A stretch of 64,000 bases of DNA from Liolophura sinensis (taxonomy: Eukaryota > Mollusca > Polyplacophora > Chitonida > Chitonidae), in contig NC_088306.1 in NCBI RefSeq assembly GCF_032854445.1, positions 22,665,764 through 22,729,763 on the forward strand, given 5' to 3'. A program made the position numbers and the translations under genes. Under the pieces are notes generated by a model. That model was not told the DNA's origin. It was given only the letters and a program-made list of their open reading frames with translations, and searched no databases. The stretch's first letter is position 1; each line of letters starts with the position of its first letter. Positions 25,521 to 37,540 of this stretch are shown one piece after another.

Positions 25521-26261
25521 CATTTATTTTTATCCTAATAATTAACTTTTTGGGACGAATTTGGGACGGATGCAGAATGTCTGAAAACAATTGTCAGGGA
25601 TGTAACTTCAGGGTACTTAAACATGTGTTTTCTTTTACCACCATAAATTCATTTAACAGCTGAAACTTTCGGAACAGGATTAGGGGTAATGTTTTATACA
25701 TGGAACTATTTTTAAATGACTTGACTTGAAGCATTTTAATACTTATGCATTAACATGTTGGGGTTTGTTTTTTTTTTTTGGCTGGAATCTTAAGGCGTGT
25801 TTTACGCGGACACAAGGAATAAAAGTGAACATTATGCATGCTTTCTTTGTCGCATGTAGAAAGTAACACCGCCAGCTGACTGGGGATAGAAAATTAATCG
25901 GCTTTTGATTTGGTTGAAAAAGCTGCTCTATTCACTGATTCAGATATTTAGTTTGGTTTTACACCATGTCTGCAAAGTGGAATCTTGGGAGACTGACTTT
26001 AATGGCCAGGTTGTCCTGACATTTTGTGACTCGTTGAGTTGGGGTGTCTTTAAGCCACTAGATGAGAAGCAGGTTTCTCTGACTCTCCCTCTAGCCTTCT
26101 CTTTCCCCCTAACCCCACCCCCCTCACTCACACCAGAACTGTCAGGAATGTGATGGAGTGGTGGTCATGCCCATGTTCATTCAGAAGTGGAGAAGACAGC
26201 TATCAACCGACCAAGGTGCATTGAACCAGCCATAGAGGGCTTTCAGATTGAGATGAACATC

Positions 26262-26300
26262 CTAAAACAAAAAAAAAAAAAAAACAAAAAAAAAAAAAAC
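26262..26300 (+). repeat. Poly-A tract with C interruptions
   Basis: Two long A runs separated by a single C. It does not follow a recognisable SINE, so it is a simple repeat. Confidence 0.9.
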
Positions 26301-26394
26301 CCCACAATGAAATGTTTAACTTGGATACAAATCTAGCAAAACAAAAAAAATTGATTTTCATTCAGTGTAAGTGTTGTGTTTTTTTACAACATCG

Positions 26395-26605
26395 CTGTAC
26401 TTCTTCAACATTTCTGCGTGTTTGCAGGGTATTTATTTAAACATATTCTGCTGGCATTTTTCTGTGTTGATAAAATTATACTTTTTGTGAAGCACAGAAA
26501 CAGGCAAATCCAACCAATGTAAAGAAAAACCAAAATCAAATTTAAAAAGTGCATAAATTGCACTGAAAACTGCTCTTTCCTCAAAAGGTTGAGTAAATAG
26601 GGTAC
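26395..26605 (+). mobile_element. MITE-like element, family 1
   Basis: Left end CTGTACTTCTTCAACATTTC, right end AAAAGGTTGAGTAAATAGGG. The core has GATAAAATTATACTTTTTGT and GTGCATAAATTGCACTGAAA. Confidence 0.8.
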
Positions 26606-26702
26606 AACATTTGCTTCTTTGACAGAAATTCTATAAAGTAGGGAAAACTGGAAAAGGCAAATAATGTGTTTATCTGTAAGCAAATTGTTTTCCAACAACT
26701 TG

Positions 26703-26778
26703 TACTGTAATTCTTCAACCTTTTTGCATGTTTGTAAGGTGTTTACTCTTTCACATACGAAAAGGTTGAGGACTTTGA
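26703..26778 (+). mobile_element. Deleted MITE, family 1: little more than its two inverted ends
   Basis: ACTGTAATTCTTCAACCTTT, a short remnant GCATGTTTGTAAGGTGTTTA, then CTTTCACATACGAAAAGGTT. Most of the core is lost, leaving about 76 bp that can fold into a hairpin. It lies about 100 bp after a fuller copy in the same orientation. Confidence 0.75.
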
Positions 26779-27323
26779 ATACTTGCATAGTTGTTAAAGG
26801 ATATGTGAAACACTTTGTTTTTTTTTTCATAATGAGCAGATTATTATGAGCAATAACATATAATGGTACAAACAAATTTGTCAACTTTTGCTTTGGCGGT
26901 AAAAATGGCTTCAAAGCACAGTTTTCTTAAGACCCCTGGGGTCAAGATAAAATAGTGGAGATATTTACTCAAAAGATTTGGACAAACTTCTATTCCGGAA
27001 AATTTCCTCCTGAAGACTTTCCGAAGTCTGAAAGCTCATTCTTTGTAAAAAAACAAAAAAATGAATGAAAACTTCCTCAGCATATATGTGCTGGATCGTA
27101 TATATATCCTGCTAAATTATTTCTACTAGAAGTTGTAAAAATACTAGACGATAGTATATGTGTACAAGCTATCATGTAAGTTTATTTGACAAAGACGTAT
27201 ATCATACGGCATAAAAACCAAAATTAAGTGAATGGCTATATATCATTTAACTCTTTACAGTTGTGTTGTTTTGCTGGGATTGTACAGTATATGCTGTATT
27301 TCACATAAAGAAAAAATATTTGG

Positions 27324-27708
27324 ACCAGCTACAGTAGCACAGTCAGTAGAGTGGCCGCTTTGGGAGTGGTACAATGTAGATCCAGGGTCAATCCTGGATC
27401 GAGTCACACCTTAAAAGAGGAAGTTATGACTTCCTCACTTGGAGTTCAGCATGAACGGGATATTGCAATGACTGGTTGACCCGTATCAGTATAGTGGCTC
27501 GGGCGGGGTGGCTTACTTTCCTTCGGGAAGGCGTCTCGGTGAAGCAGCACTAGATAAAAGAGCGGTGGAAATCCGTCCTGCAACAAGGAGGCACATTACA
27601 TGAACTCTAAGGATTCCTTCGTCGTCATTCCTTCGTTGTCATATGTATGACTGAAAAATTATTAAATACGATGTTAAACCCCAAGCACTCACTCACTCAC
27701 TCACTCAT
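27324..27708 (+). mobile_element. tRNA-derived SINE of a second type, near full length
   Basis: The head GTAGCACAGTCAGTAGAGTG resembles a tRNA A-box region and CCAGGGTCAATCCTGG a B-box region. The body contains GACTGGTTGACCCGTATCAG and the end is GTTAAACCCCAAGCACTCAC followed by ACTC repeats. From memory this architecture is common in molluscan genomes. It would be transcribed by RNA polymerase III if active. I could not identify a clean target-site duplication. Confidence 0.85.
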
Positions 27709-27711
27709 AAA

Positions 27712-27850
27712 CTTTGGTACATGGGGGAAAAAAGTGCATAAAGGCCTGAAAATGATGATCTTGATGCAAACACACTTTTTGCTTTAACAAATTAATCAAA
27801 CTTCACAAAAACTCTTCAGTACCCTTATAAGGTAAGTGATTTAATCGGAA
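27712..27850 (-). repeat. MITE-like dispersed element, family 3
   Basis: Starts at the very end of the SINE: GGTACATGGGGGAAAAAAGT, AAGGCCTGAAAATGATGATC, TTAATCAAACTTCACAAA, then the CCTTATAAGGTAAGTG end. The order matches 5615 and 41817. Confidence 0.5.
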
Positions 27851-28639
27851 TCATGCAAAATGTGCCACTTAAGTGTGCCACTTAAATGTACCAAACTTTA
27901 GGGGATGTACAGTACATAAGAAAAATATAAAATACACAAATAATCCATCATAGGGAAAGGGATGGCCGAAGTATTGTGATAGATCTGTCAGGTGATGTAA
28001 CAGTCAACGGCTTTTAAATCAAAATAGAAAAGACACAAATCTTGCTGTGTGGCAAACAAATGACAAGTCAGTATATCTAATAGGTCTTGTTCGTTTAGGG
28101 ATGAACCTGCTAGGGGATGTTTTGAAGCATTTTTTTTTCCTTCATACACATAATGTAATTTTGTATAATGTATCCTGTGGGGCATTTGTGTTATTGTGAA
28201 ACTTCTCTGTCTCAGAAAACAAGTTTCTCGAGTGACATTTGACTGTTACGCATTGTAAACTCCCTTTGAAGTCAGGCGATTGTAGCACTTGAGAATTCAG
28301 GGTGTTTTAGCCCAAGCCAGAAGGTGTGTTTGTGTTTCTAATTGATGCATTTGGTTTTCTAATCTTAAGGCCAAGTGACAGTGTGGGTATTTCAAAAATG
28401 TGGACTTGCTTGACAGTCACAGATTTTACTGAAGGCTTCATTTGATAAAGTGAAAAATTCTTGAATGTGGTATTTAGCAAGAATCAAATACTCTGCAAAT
28501 AAACCATTTGATAAGTACCAGCCATTAATTTAAGTCAGTTTTGCTACATTAGTGTGCGATTCTTCTACATTTGTACGAACAGAACAGAGATATCTGTATG
28601 TCAGATGAAAAGTTTGTCAGCAACTTGCCAAAGGTTGTT

Positions 28640-28756
28640 GGTTTAAGCCTAGATAAGCTAGTATCCTCTATCCATAAATGTCACACCTTGGTGTAAGTGA
28701 AAAATTTCTTCTGTACACCGTTAAACAACAATAAAATAAGTAAACAAATAAATCAA
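28640..28756 (+). mobile_element. Degenerate SINE-like 3' end
   Basis: TGTAAGTGAAAAATTTCTTC, an ACACCGTTAAACAACAATA block and a final AAACAAATAAAT resemble the SINE tail (AAGTGAAATATTCTTGAGTA ... AATCAAATAAAT), but with heavy decay. Confidence 0.45.
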
Positions 28757-28759
28757 CTT

Positions 28760-30430
28760 TCATACCAGTTACATGCAAATGTAATTGTACTCTCAAAAGC
28801 CATTCAATATAAAGATTATCAAAGGTCTGATTGTTAGAATATATTTAAGAATTCTTGGTCGACTCATTCACAAAAATCTAGTCATCTTATGGCATTACAA
28901 AAAGAACCAGAACATTTAACAAGAAGTTACAAGAAACTGGATTTATAATAGTGGCCTAGGCCATGCTGGTAACTCTGCATGTGAACATAGCAAACGTGTA
29001 CTTGTTGATTAATTTACATTTTTTAGAATGTGATCTAGTAAATATTGTTTAATGAGTGAGGGACGTCCCAAGTGTTGGATTATTTCACTGCTATGTTCAT
29101 GTACATGTACCAAGCCACTTGATTGCTGCCTTATTTTGAAATATTTATGGATATTTATTGCATATTTGTATGCACCATCATCAACAATCACCAGATATCT
29201 TAATGCTCGCAGCAATTTGCTCTAGTTAATGGTTATTACGGGTTTCGTATTTCGGGGGAATTTTCTCATTGAGTGCCGAGGTCAACGAAGTTAGCTTTTG
29301 CATCCATTGTTTCGTGTTGAAACCAGAGAAATTTGATACACAACATAATGACAGGGTGGCGTGTGATTTTCAGGAATGGCTTTATGAAGTTGCGTGTGGA
29401 TGAGCAATAAATCGCTAACCAACCAGGAGCTGTGTAGCCAGCCAATGTCCCTCAAAGAGTAAGGGGAAAAGGCCGAACCCCTGACCAACGCCATCTTGTC
29501 ATTTCAAAACTTGTTTCCCCCTGGCTGACTTTCAATGAGGCTGTCTTATTCGTGACCCCCTCTTGTATAACCATTGGTTTGATCTTAACAAGACTTAATT
29601 AACCCAGGCCAAAGGTCAAATAGAACCCTCATAAATATCTAACTAACAAGCCTTTCAGAGCTGCTCTTTCAAAAGTGGGTAACAGTCTCTAGTTTCAAGT
29701 GCAGTTTGCTTGGTAGGACCATGTCACAATAAACCACACCCTAATTGTTAGGTTTCATCCCACTAGTGAACCCTCTAGAATTACATACTGCACATACATG
29801 TAGTTGAAATCCGCTTATAATACTGAAAGACTGGAAGCTGAACTAATGCTTTTGTATACTTATTCCAGGGTATATCAAAGTTATGGTTATATAAAACACA
29901 TACATTTCATCGATTTCCGAAAATAAATAATGCTGTTGAAGTTTAAATCTTTAGATCATATTGTCCCTTTTTGTTGCGGAGAAATCAATTCACCTGAGCT
30001 CCGGAAGATCGTTACCATCACACCTGTCTGTTGTCTGTGATGGATTGATGCCATGGGACTTCGTACAGGAATATACCTTTATGCTTACCTGTCTCATCTA
30101 CGCAGATTGGCATCCAGTGCGTCGTTAACAAGGGCTTCTTCCACTGAAGATAATCACTTATTGCCTTAGTGCGCTATGTATTTGAGACCTGTCTGTGTAT
30201 CAGGCTGCTATTTTACTCAGCAACAATGGGGCTTTTTGTGCAGCCTAGTGATTTATTAAAAGCTAATTACTTAATCAGGCACATGATTGATCTATTGGGG
30301 ATCATCTCTTGACTCGGAAAGGTGAGACCACCAACATTACTCAAGCCTTTCTGGGTGTTAGTGGCCATTTAAGAACAATTCAAAAGCATGCAGGCTTGTG
30401 AGATTCTAGGCTGTCGTCCTCGATGCCTTC
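28760..30430. other. Non-coding stretch with no recognised feature
   Basis: AT-rich to 29220, then more balanced at 29220-29520 and 29990-30150 (possible regulatory islands). Minus-strand open frames of 67-68 codons are not recognisable. Confidence 0.35.
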
Positions 30431-30434
30431 CAAG

Positions 30435-30597
30435 TTATTTATTTATTTCATTGGTGTTTTATGCCATACCCAAGAATATTTCACTTATACGACTTATAGC
30501 CTTATGGTGGGACGAAACCGGGCAGAGCCCGGGGGAAACCCACAACCATCCGCAGGTTACTGGCAGACCTTCCCACTTACGGTCGGAGAAAGAGAAG
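30435..30597 (-). mobile_element. SINE, head missing
   Basis: From the tail TTATTTATTTATTTCATTGG to the body GAAACCGGGCAGAGCCCGGG and CAGACCTTCCCACTTACGGT. The tRNA-related head is absent. Confidence 0.88.
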
Positions 30598-30888
30598 ATT
30601 ATAAGGTGGAAGTATTAAAATGCATGGGAAAAGGTGTTGAATGTTGTTAGGTTTTGTTTCGATGAATTCTTGTATTTATGGTGTGAAAACCTTGAAAGCA
30701 TTGATGACCTGAAACTGCTAATGACCAGAATCTACTGACCTCCTGAACGCGTATCCCACTTGAAACCACATGGACAGTGTTATATGACTTTGTTATCTTT
30801 GCCAAAGAAAATTATGTTTCCCTGATTACTGCAACTCCATCAAATGAGGCAAGGCTACTTTGTACGCAGTATTGAATATTTCAGTTTT

Positions 30889-30989
30889 GTTTATTTATAT
30901 GATCGGTGGTTTGAAGCCTTACTTATATGATGGCGGCCCAGCGGTATGGTGGGAGGAAATCGGGGAAACCCACGACTATTTGCACGGTT
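30889..30989 (-). mobile_element. SINE fragment, internally deleted
   Basis: GTTTATTTATATGATCGGTG, then TATGATGGCGGCCCAGCGGT, ATGGTGGGAGGAAATCGGGG and AAACCCACGAC. A stretch present in the complete element has been lost. Confidence 0.7.
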
Positions 30990-31151
30990 TTAAACAAATT
31001 AAAAAATTTTTGACAATGATAAGCTTCACAAATTCAAACAGTGTGGCAACTCCCAACAAATGGATCCTGCATCACCTTGCATCATTTGTTGACAGTGAGT
31101 ATTCATATGATATATATTTATAGAGGTTTTTTTTTTCTTCAGGAGTAATTT

Positions 31152-31439
31152 ATTTTCAATATAGTTTATTTATTTGATTGGTGTTTTTCGCCATACTCAA
31201 GAATATTTCACTTCTACGATGACGGCCAGCATTATGGTGGGAAGAAACCAGGTAGAACAAGGGGGAAACCTATGACCATCTGCAGGTTGCTGACAGACCT
31301 TCCCACGTATGGCCGAAGAAGAAGCCTGCATGAGCTGGACTTGAACTCACAGCGACCGCATTGGTGAGAGGCTCCTAGATCATTACGCTGCGCTAGTGCG
31401 CTAACCAACTGAGCCACAGAGTGCCCCATTTTCGATATT
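31152..31439 (-). mobile_element. Full-length tRNA-derived SINE with diverged target-site duplication
   Basis: The element is 31164-31427 in minus orientation. Its head ends at GGGGCAC next to TCTGTGGCTCAGTTGGTTAG, the B-box-like region is GTGAGTTCAAGTCC, and the tail is AATAAATAAAC. It is flanked by ATTTTCAATATA (31152-31163) and ATTTTCGATATT (31428-31439), a target-site duplication with two differences. Confidence 0.92.
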
Positions 31440-32008
31440 ACACACAGTTTTCTCCATTGTTCTGATGCAGTTTAACAAACATGAAGTATAAAGTGTCTGC
31501 CTTCAGCTCAAGCCCATGTGCAAAAACATCCATGTTTTGACCTTTTGTTTGGAGATTACACTTTCCTTGTGTGAGAGCAGACATTATGCCCCCTTTGTCG
31601 CTATTGTGAGGAGCAGATTACAGGCTTTGGTACATGCGTAATTTGGGTAGTTCACTGGGGGAAAGGTTTGCCCCAAACACTGTATTGCCCCAGGGTCCTG
31701 TGAGAGTTAGATGTGAGCCGGAAATTGTAAGGAAGCGAGTGAAGCCCTTGGGCAGACACACTGGTAAAGGGCCCTCCATTATTCTGGACTGCTGGATGGT
31801 GTGCTGTCCAGTGGTTTTCTGTACAGAGATGTGAATTTAAGACTGTTATTGGTGTGTTTCTTCATGAATAGATGAATAAGTGAGCCATCCCAGCTGCTTT
31901 GTCCTCAACCTTGTATTAGCCAGATGTTGGTCTGGTGGACTGTATTAGAGGACAGACTACATTATTTATAGTACTTGGATTGTGGTTCTGCATAATATGG
32001 CAATAAAC

Positions 32009-32224
32009 ACTATACTTCAACCTTTTCAAGTGCCTCTGCAACTAATATTTTGAAACATTCTGATAGAGTTATGAATGTAGAGAAATAATCTGCTCGGCTT
32101 TATGAAGCTTGAACGTTTAAGTGACACAAACACATCAACTTTGGCATCGTTTTTCTAATAATTGTATGCATGAATTCCACTGGAAAAAGTGCTTTGGTGG
32201 TGGAAAAGGTTGAAGATATACAGT
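32009..32224 (+). mobile_element. MITE-like element, family 2
   Basis: Ends are inverted copies: ACTATACTTCAACCTTTTC on the left and GAAAAGGTTGAAGATATACA on the right. The core is unrelated to family 1 although the ends are similar. A second copy in the opposite orientation lies at 52737-52956. Confidence 0.8.
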
Positions 32225-32758
32225 ATAAAACATTTTCTCAAAATGATGTTTTCTTAATAATCCTTCTATTCATTTGTACCAACTGTACACAGATTTATAA
32301 GTGATATTGACACTAAAATTTGGTATGTAAGGCCTTAATTTCTGGTATCTGAAAATATTTTAGCTCACATTAGCCTACTAAAATGGTGTCCAAATTAGAA
32401 AGCTGTATTTGGCCCTGCTTCCTTGTTACACAAAATGTCAGCTACAAACTATTCGTAAATGTAACTGTTGCCTGACAAACTTGGTAAGTATGTGTACATG
32501 TATATATCACTAGAGAGTTGGAAGAATTTTGAAATTTTTCAGACACACCTTAAAAAAAAACTTACTTGCAGTCCTGCGTCCATGTAAAGAATGTACTGAT
32601 ATTGGTTGCATTCCTGTAGCTGACTTAAGTTTTACCCTTATGTTAAACTGGAATCTGAACGAATAAATTAGAGACCCTGTTGTCAAGCAAGGCGTTCTTG
32701 TTTTCCACTCCTGTTCCTCATGCATAAATTGTATTAAACTGTCTAACTGGGAGAGGGG

Positions 32759-32813
32759 ATGTTTGTGGATGACTGTCCTGACAACACATCCGCCCTTGCT
32801 AAGCTTCTGTCAG
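32759..32813 (+). other. Weak candidate for a Ryk N-terminal coding exon
   Basis: An open frame of 18 codons starting at an ATG and ending in NTSALAKLLS plus one base, followed by a CAG/GTAAAC donor. The phase (one leftover base, G) matches the start of exon 2 exactly and would give G at the junction, as in other Ryk proteins (LIG followed by LDAELYY in vertebrates). Against it: no signal peptide, a stop codon just upstream, and no strong acceptor before it. Probably chance. Confidence 0.12.
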
Positions 32814-33409
32814 GTAAACATGTACTTTAGTGTACATGATTGTGATGTAGATGTCAGATCAGCTGACGGCTCAATCAGGAAAACATTTGGGGTGTGTTCA
32901 TTGTAAATGTATCTGCTTTCCCCCGACTGTGTACTTGACATGAAGTCGGGCTATGAAAAGTTTTTGTGATAAATTATGTTTTCGTAATACTGTATAGATT
33001 AATCTGAGAAAAACATTCCACCCCTACCCCCTGCTGTTTTATGGACATTTCTGTGGAACCTCATAAGCTGGAAAGATGCTAACAATTTTAAGTGGCCAGA
33101 ATTGCAGTGTCTGTTATCAGATGCATACCAGTATTCATTGACTCACTTTTTTGTCTTATGAGCACTTAGGCATAAATAGGTAGTTTAAGACATAAACATG
33201 TCAGTACTTCTTAAGAAAAATACTGTTGTGAAGTTGATAAATAAAGCTATTTTGCAGTAGAAAAACCAAGCTGATTTAAAGATTATCATACATGTACATG
33301 AGTTTTGCTTTGTGTAAGTCTACAGTTGGTTATTCATGTTGCAGTGCTAGGAGTTTCGCATTTCTTATGAAAAAGGGTAGTTCTGTGTTTGAGTATCATG
33401 TGGCGTGTT

Positions 33410-33760
33410 TAATAGTGTATTCCAAACTCATTACCAAGGGCGGAATAATCGGAGTGGCCGACTCAGGCAATTTGCCCCAAACCTCCCTTCTAATTTCACT
33501 CTGCAAATTGGTTACGAAAACAAACGTGCAAATAGAAGCTTATTGCCCATTATCTGCAGAATTTCTTGCCTGTAACCTTTTGTGGTCTGTTTCCATTGAA
33601 GCCATTTGTGTGTTAATCGTTTTGTGCAGAGGCTGCTTTAATAGGTGAGGTTGTGACTGAGACTTTCTATAGTTAATAGACTTGTCAAACACTCTGGCCC
33701 GATCCTTCACCGCTGTTCCTCGTAATGACAGATCGCAAGCGTGCGTTCTGACACACCATC
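33410..33760. other. GC-richer complex block, candidate regulatory DNA
   Basis: Non-repetitive balanced sequence within an AT-rich neighbourhood. The overlapping plus (118 codons) and minus (83 codons) open frames are unrecognisable. Confidence 0.28.
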
Positions 33761-34930
33761 TAAAAAGGAACATTTTTACAGTCTGTTGCAATTTTCACTT
33801 CTCAAAATTGAAAAAAAAAATATGAAGAGAAAAAAAAAGATGAAAAAAGTACTCAAATACAAAAAGTTTGAAGACTGTAGAATTGAAAAGCCATTATATC
33901 TTTGAGCAGTCTGAATTAGCTGTTTTTGGTCTCGAAAATTCCTTTGATGTTTTAGATGGGTATTTTTTTTTCAAGGAATTTCCAATACTGAAATTACGGC
34001 TACATTGTCAAGGGCTCATTTCAAGTGGGGGATGCTGAGATATGTCTCTGTGAAATGAATAGCTCTATCGGAACATAGCCTTTGAGGTCAGGCTATACTC
34101 TGGGGCCGCAAGAAGAGCCCTTCAGGCAGCGATTGGCTGCCATGAAAACGCTTCCCACCCAAGCCAGTTCAATAATATTTACGTTCTTGTAACCGTAGAG
34201 TTTCAAGCATCTGTATGTGTCGAAAATCCTCCAAAAAAAACAATTCTCAGATTCTAAAAGATATTATGTGAATGAAAAAAAAATATAGAAAGAATTCTTC
34301 AAAGAAAATCAAATTTTGTTCGCCTTATCGTTTTTGTCACAGCACGGTTTTTAAGTTAATTGAAGTAATCTGTTCAGTATTGAGCAGATCGTTTTATTTA
34401 AATGCTTTTTTTTCCTTTTGTATTTGTGGAGCCATATTCTGTAACTTGCTGAAGTTTAACAGCCTCCAGGCCAGATTACTCAGGAGTGTTTCAGAATTTG
34501 TCTGGATTCTGACAACATGTTGTCTGTAAATTTTATAATCTTCATTTCGTTCAGACTCTTAAAGAGGTATTCAAGCTCTTTATTAGAATTCCTTTGATTC
34601 TCCTTCAGATGTTTTTTTTTTTTTTTTAGATTTAGTAATCGTAAAATACATGTAAATAAGGTGTTTAATCAAAGCTGTATGTTGTGTGATATAGAGAGCT
34701 TTGCTATAAGATGTTTCTCCACCCCTTTTCTTTTCGTATGTTTAGCAACTTTCTGGCAAGATGCTTGACCGGGAGATTTTAAGACTTATATTCTTATCAA
34801 AATCTTTGTACACATGGACATGTATTCTTATACTGTACATGAAATACAAGTGTAATTGTAAAAATTTGTAAAAAAAAAAAAAGCATCTTTTGAGTTTTCT
34901 CACCGAAACTGATTGAAACCAAGTACATAC

Positions 34931-35546
34931 ACATACATGTATATGTAACATGGGAGAAGAAGCAATATCAGGCACATACATGTATATGTAACATGGGAGA
35001 AGAAGCAATATCAGGCACATACATGTATAGTAACATGGGAGAAGAAGCAATATCAGGCACATACATGTATAGTAACATGGGAGAAGAAGCAATATCAGGC
35101 ACATACATGTATATGTAACATGGGAGAAGAAGCAATATCAGGCACATACATGTATATGTAACATGGGAGAAGAAGCAATATCAGGCACATACATGTGTAT
35201 ACGTAACATGGGAGAAGAAGCAATATCAGGCACATACATGTATAGTAACATGGGAGAAGAAGCAATATCAGGCACATACATGTGTATACGTAACATGGGA
35301 GAAGAAGCAATATCAGGCACATACATGTATATGTAACATGGGAGAAGAAGCAATATCAGGCACATACATGTATATGTAACATGGGAGAAGAAGCAATATC
35401 AGGCACATACATGTATATGTAACATGGGAGGAGAAGCAATATCAGGCACATACATGTATATGTAACATGGGAGAAGAAGCAATATCAGGCACATACATGT
35501 ATATGTAACATGGGAGAAGAAGCAATATCAGGCACATACATGTACA
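34931..35546 (+). repeat. Minisatellite, 41-44 bp unit, about 14 copies
   Basis: The constant part is GGGAGAAGAAGCAATATCAG then GCACATACATG. The junction comes in three forms (TATATGTAAC, TATAGTAAC, TGTATACGTAAC), so units differ by a few bases. The forms occur in mixed order, suggesting repeated unequal exchange. Minus-strand reading gives a hydrophobic repeat peptide, which I regard as an artefact. Confidence 0.97.
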
Positions 35547-36289
35547 TTCTTGATGTGTAATCTTAGGATTTGCATTTCAGCGTAAGTAGCTAAGCGTACG
35601 AAATTCTATTTCAAGTGATGATACATCGCTGAAACTGCATACTTTAAATTTGTGTAAGTTGGGTTTTTAGATCAGGATTTACCCCCAATGAATCTTATGT
35701 CCGATGTGTGGCATGTGCTTGTATTAGCTGCATGTAGGTTTTGTTTGGGGCATCAGATGTCAGATTTTTGTTCATTTTATATTCTTCATGTGGGTGTTTT
35801 GGAATACATGTTATTGTTAATGTTTTTTTTTTCTTCTCACAGGCTTAAGTTTGATCATTATTCTTTTATATATACATGTACTCTGCTACACACAGCCATA
35901 GACTATTGCTTGCAATCATCTGACACCTGATTCACATCTGAAGGGGATTTTCTGTCTTTTATGTAAGACTGCACGGAGTACATGCACATTCATCCGGATT
36001 ATCTGTCCATTCTTTGTGGTGATTCCTACACCTTTCTGACAGCTTAGCAAACAGTGTCTATCCAAGTGAGCTCAGCATTTCCAGTTCTGAGCTATTTACT
36101 TGGAGTACCTCTTTTGTTTGAGAAAACTATGAACAGTTGTGTATGGCGCACGTTGAAGTGGTACGGGACATCAATAACGTATACATGTATGTGCCGGCTT
36201 TTCAATCACTTTGTTCTTGCGTTTTAGTTTTTTATTCTCCCTCTCTTTCTTTCTTTTGCTTTATGATCGTCTTCTGATGCAACCATTGC

Positions 36290-37070
36290 TTTTGGAGAGA
36301 CAATGCTTTGGGATACCATTGTCTTCAAACAGGAGGTGACCGACTAAATGCGCCTCAATGCCAAAGTTGACGATTTCAGAAGACCTCACTTTCTTCTTTA
36401 GAATCGTATATCTTTGGACAATGGTCTTACTGCGGGTAAATGATTGATATTACATTCCCTGCAGGCACTTGTGAATCGATCGTGGCATAATAGTCATCGC
36501 TGGAAGGCGTCTGATGTTGTCATCGATTAGCTGAATCCCTTTGAACGGGATTGCCAGGGATATTGTGTCCAAGATGATGGCGAGTGTTTGAAAACTGTCT
36601 TTGCTAGCTCTTTGTGTAAACAAACCCTGAATAACTGGGCGGAAGAGAGAAAATATTCAATTATTTCACGGAAAGAGGATGCAAAAGCCAAGTGAAAACG
36701 GGGTGGAAAAAACCCACAGGTTTGGCCAAGGGACGAAAGCAGCCAGTCACAGAGCCATTTTTTTTTTTTTTTTTTGTCAACGTCCTTCTAACTTAGTTTG
36801 GTGCTCGGATGAACTTAGCAGTTTCTTGGAAGGCCTTAATAATTTTCCCTCAAAGAGACATCAAAGGGTTCTGGTGTGATTATGACGCCTGGGGAAGTGG
36901 AGAAATCCATGGTAACTTTGCTAAAACAGGCTACTCGTTTATCTTTGATTCCTTTGTCAGACGGATGCATCTTCTTGACATGGTTATCGTCAAATTAAAT
37001 TTTCGTCTCGGTCACTTGTGAAGAACGGCAGTGCGAGAAATGACCAGAAGTTGTTTTGCCCGTTGTCGCA
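36290..37070. other. GC-richer complex block, candidate regulatory DNA
   Basis: Roughly 780 bp of mostly unique, CpG-containing sequence with short motifs such as AATCGATCG. A T-run sits near 36760. Two short plus-strand frames (66 and 70 codons) overlap and are not recognisable. Confidence 0.3.
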
Positions 37071-37309
37071 TCTCTAATTGTCAGGTTATGTAATCAGCTT
37101 TCTGTTGATCGATAATTTCCAGTAATTGTGTTATGTTACTACATGTACTTGTATTTCCATGCCATCGATGTATGTTTACTTCTTGCAAATACCCCTCAAG
37201 GCCACTTAAATTTTTGAACAGTCTTTGAAAAGTTTTGCAGTTTGATACATCACAGTGAATTCTTGTCCAAGTTTATTTAATACACAAGCTTTATTTACCA
37301 AGTGAAGAG

Positions 37310-37540
37310 ATACACTTTCACTGTAAATCTGAGAAAATTTAGCCTGTGAGTCAAAAGCATGTCAAAGATTGTGTAAATCTGAAAACTTCAGAGACTTACA
37401 GTATGTATAAATGTATATTCCACATTTGACCGAAAATTTTCGATTGTGTAAAAAGGTGTTTTGATTGATGTTTGGAAGGTACATATGCATGTAGGGTGAC
37501 ATTCTTCATGAAAAATGCAAATTTCAGCACCAAAAGAACT
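37310..37540 (+). repeat. MITE-like dispersed element, family 3
   Basis: AAAAAGGTGTTTTGATTGAT, GTTTGGAAGGTACATATGCA and ATTTCAGCACCAAAAG occur in the order typical of the family. Confidence 0.5.

Noticed and set aside
31340-31427. tRNA gene candidate
   Set aside because: Part of a full SINE flanked by a target-site duplication.
33292-33648. 118-codon plus-strand open frame
   Set aside because: No recognised domain; a minus-strand frame overlaps its 3' part, and the sequence is better explained as a unique non-coding block.
34742-35365. Hydrophobic repeat open frames on the minus strand
   Set aside because: Translation of the 41-44 bp minisatellite; overlapping frames give the same kind of peptide.
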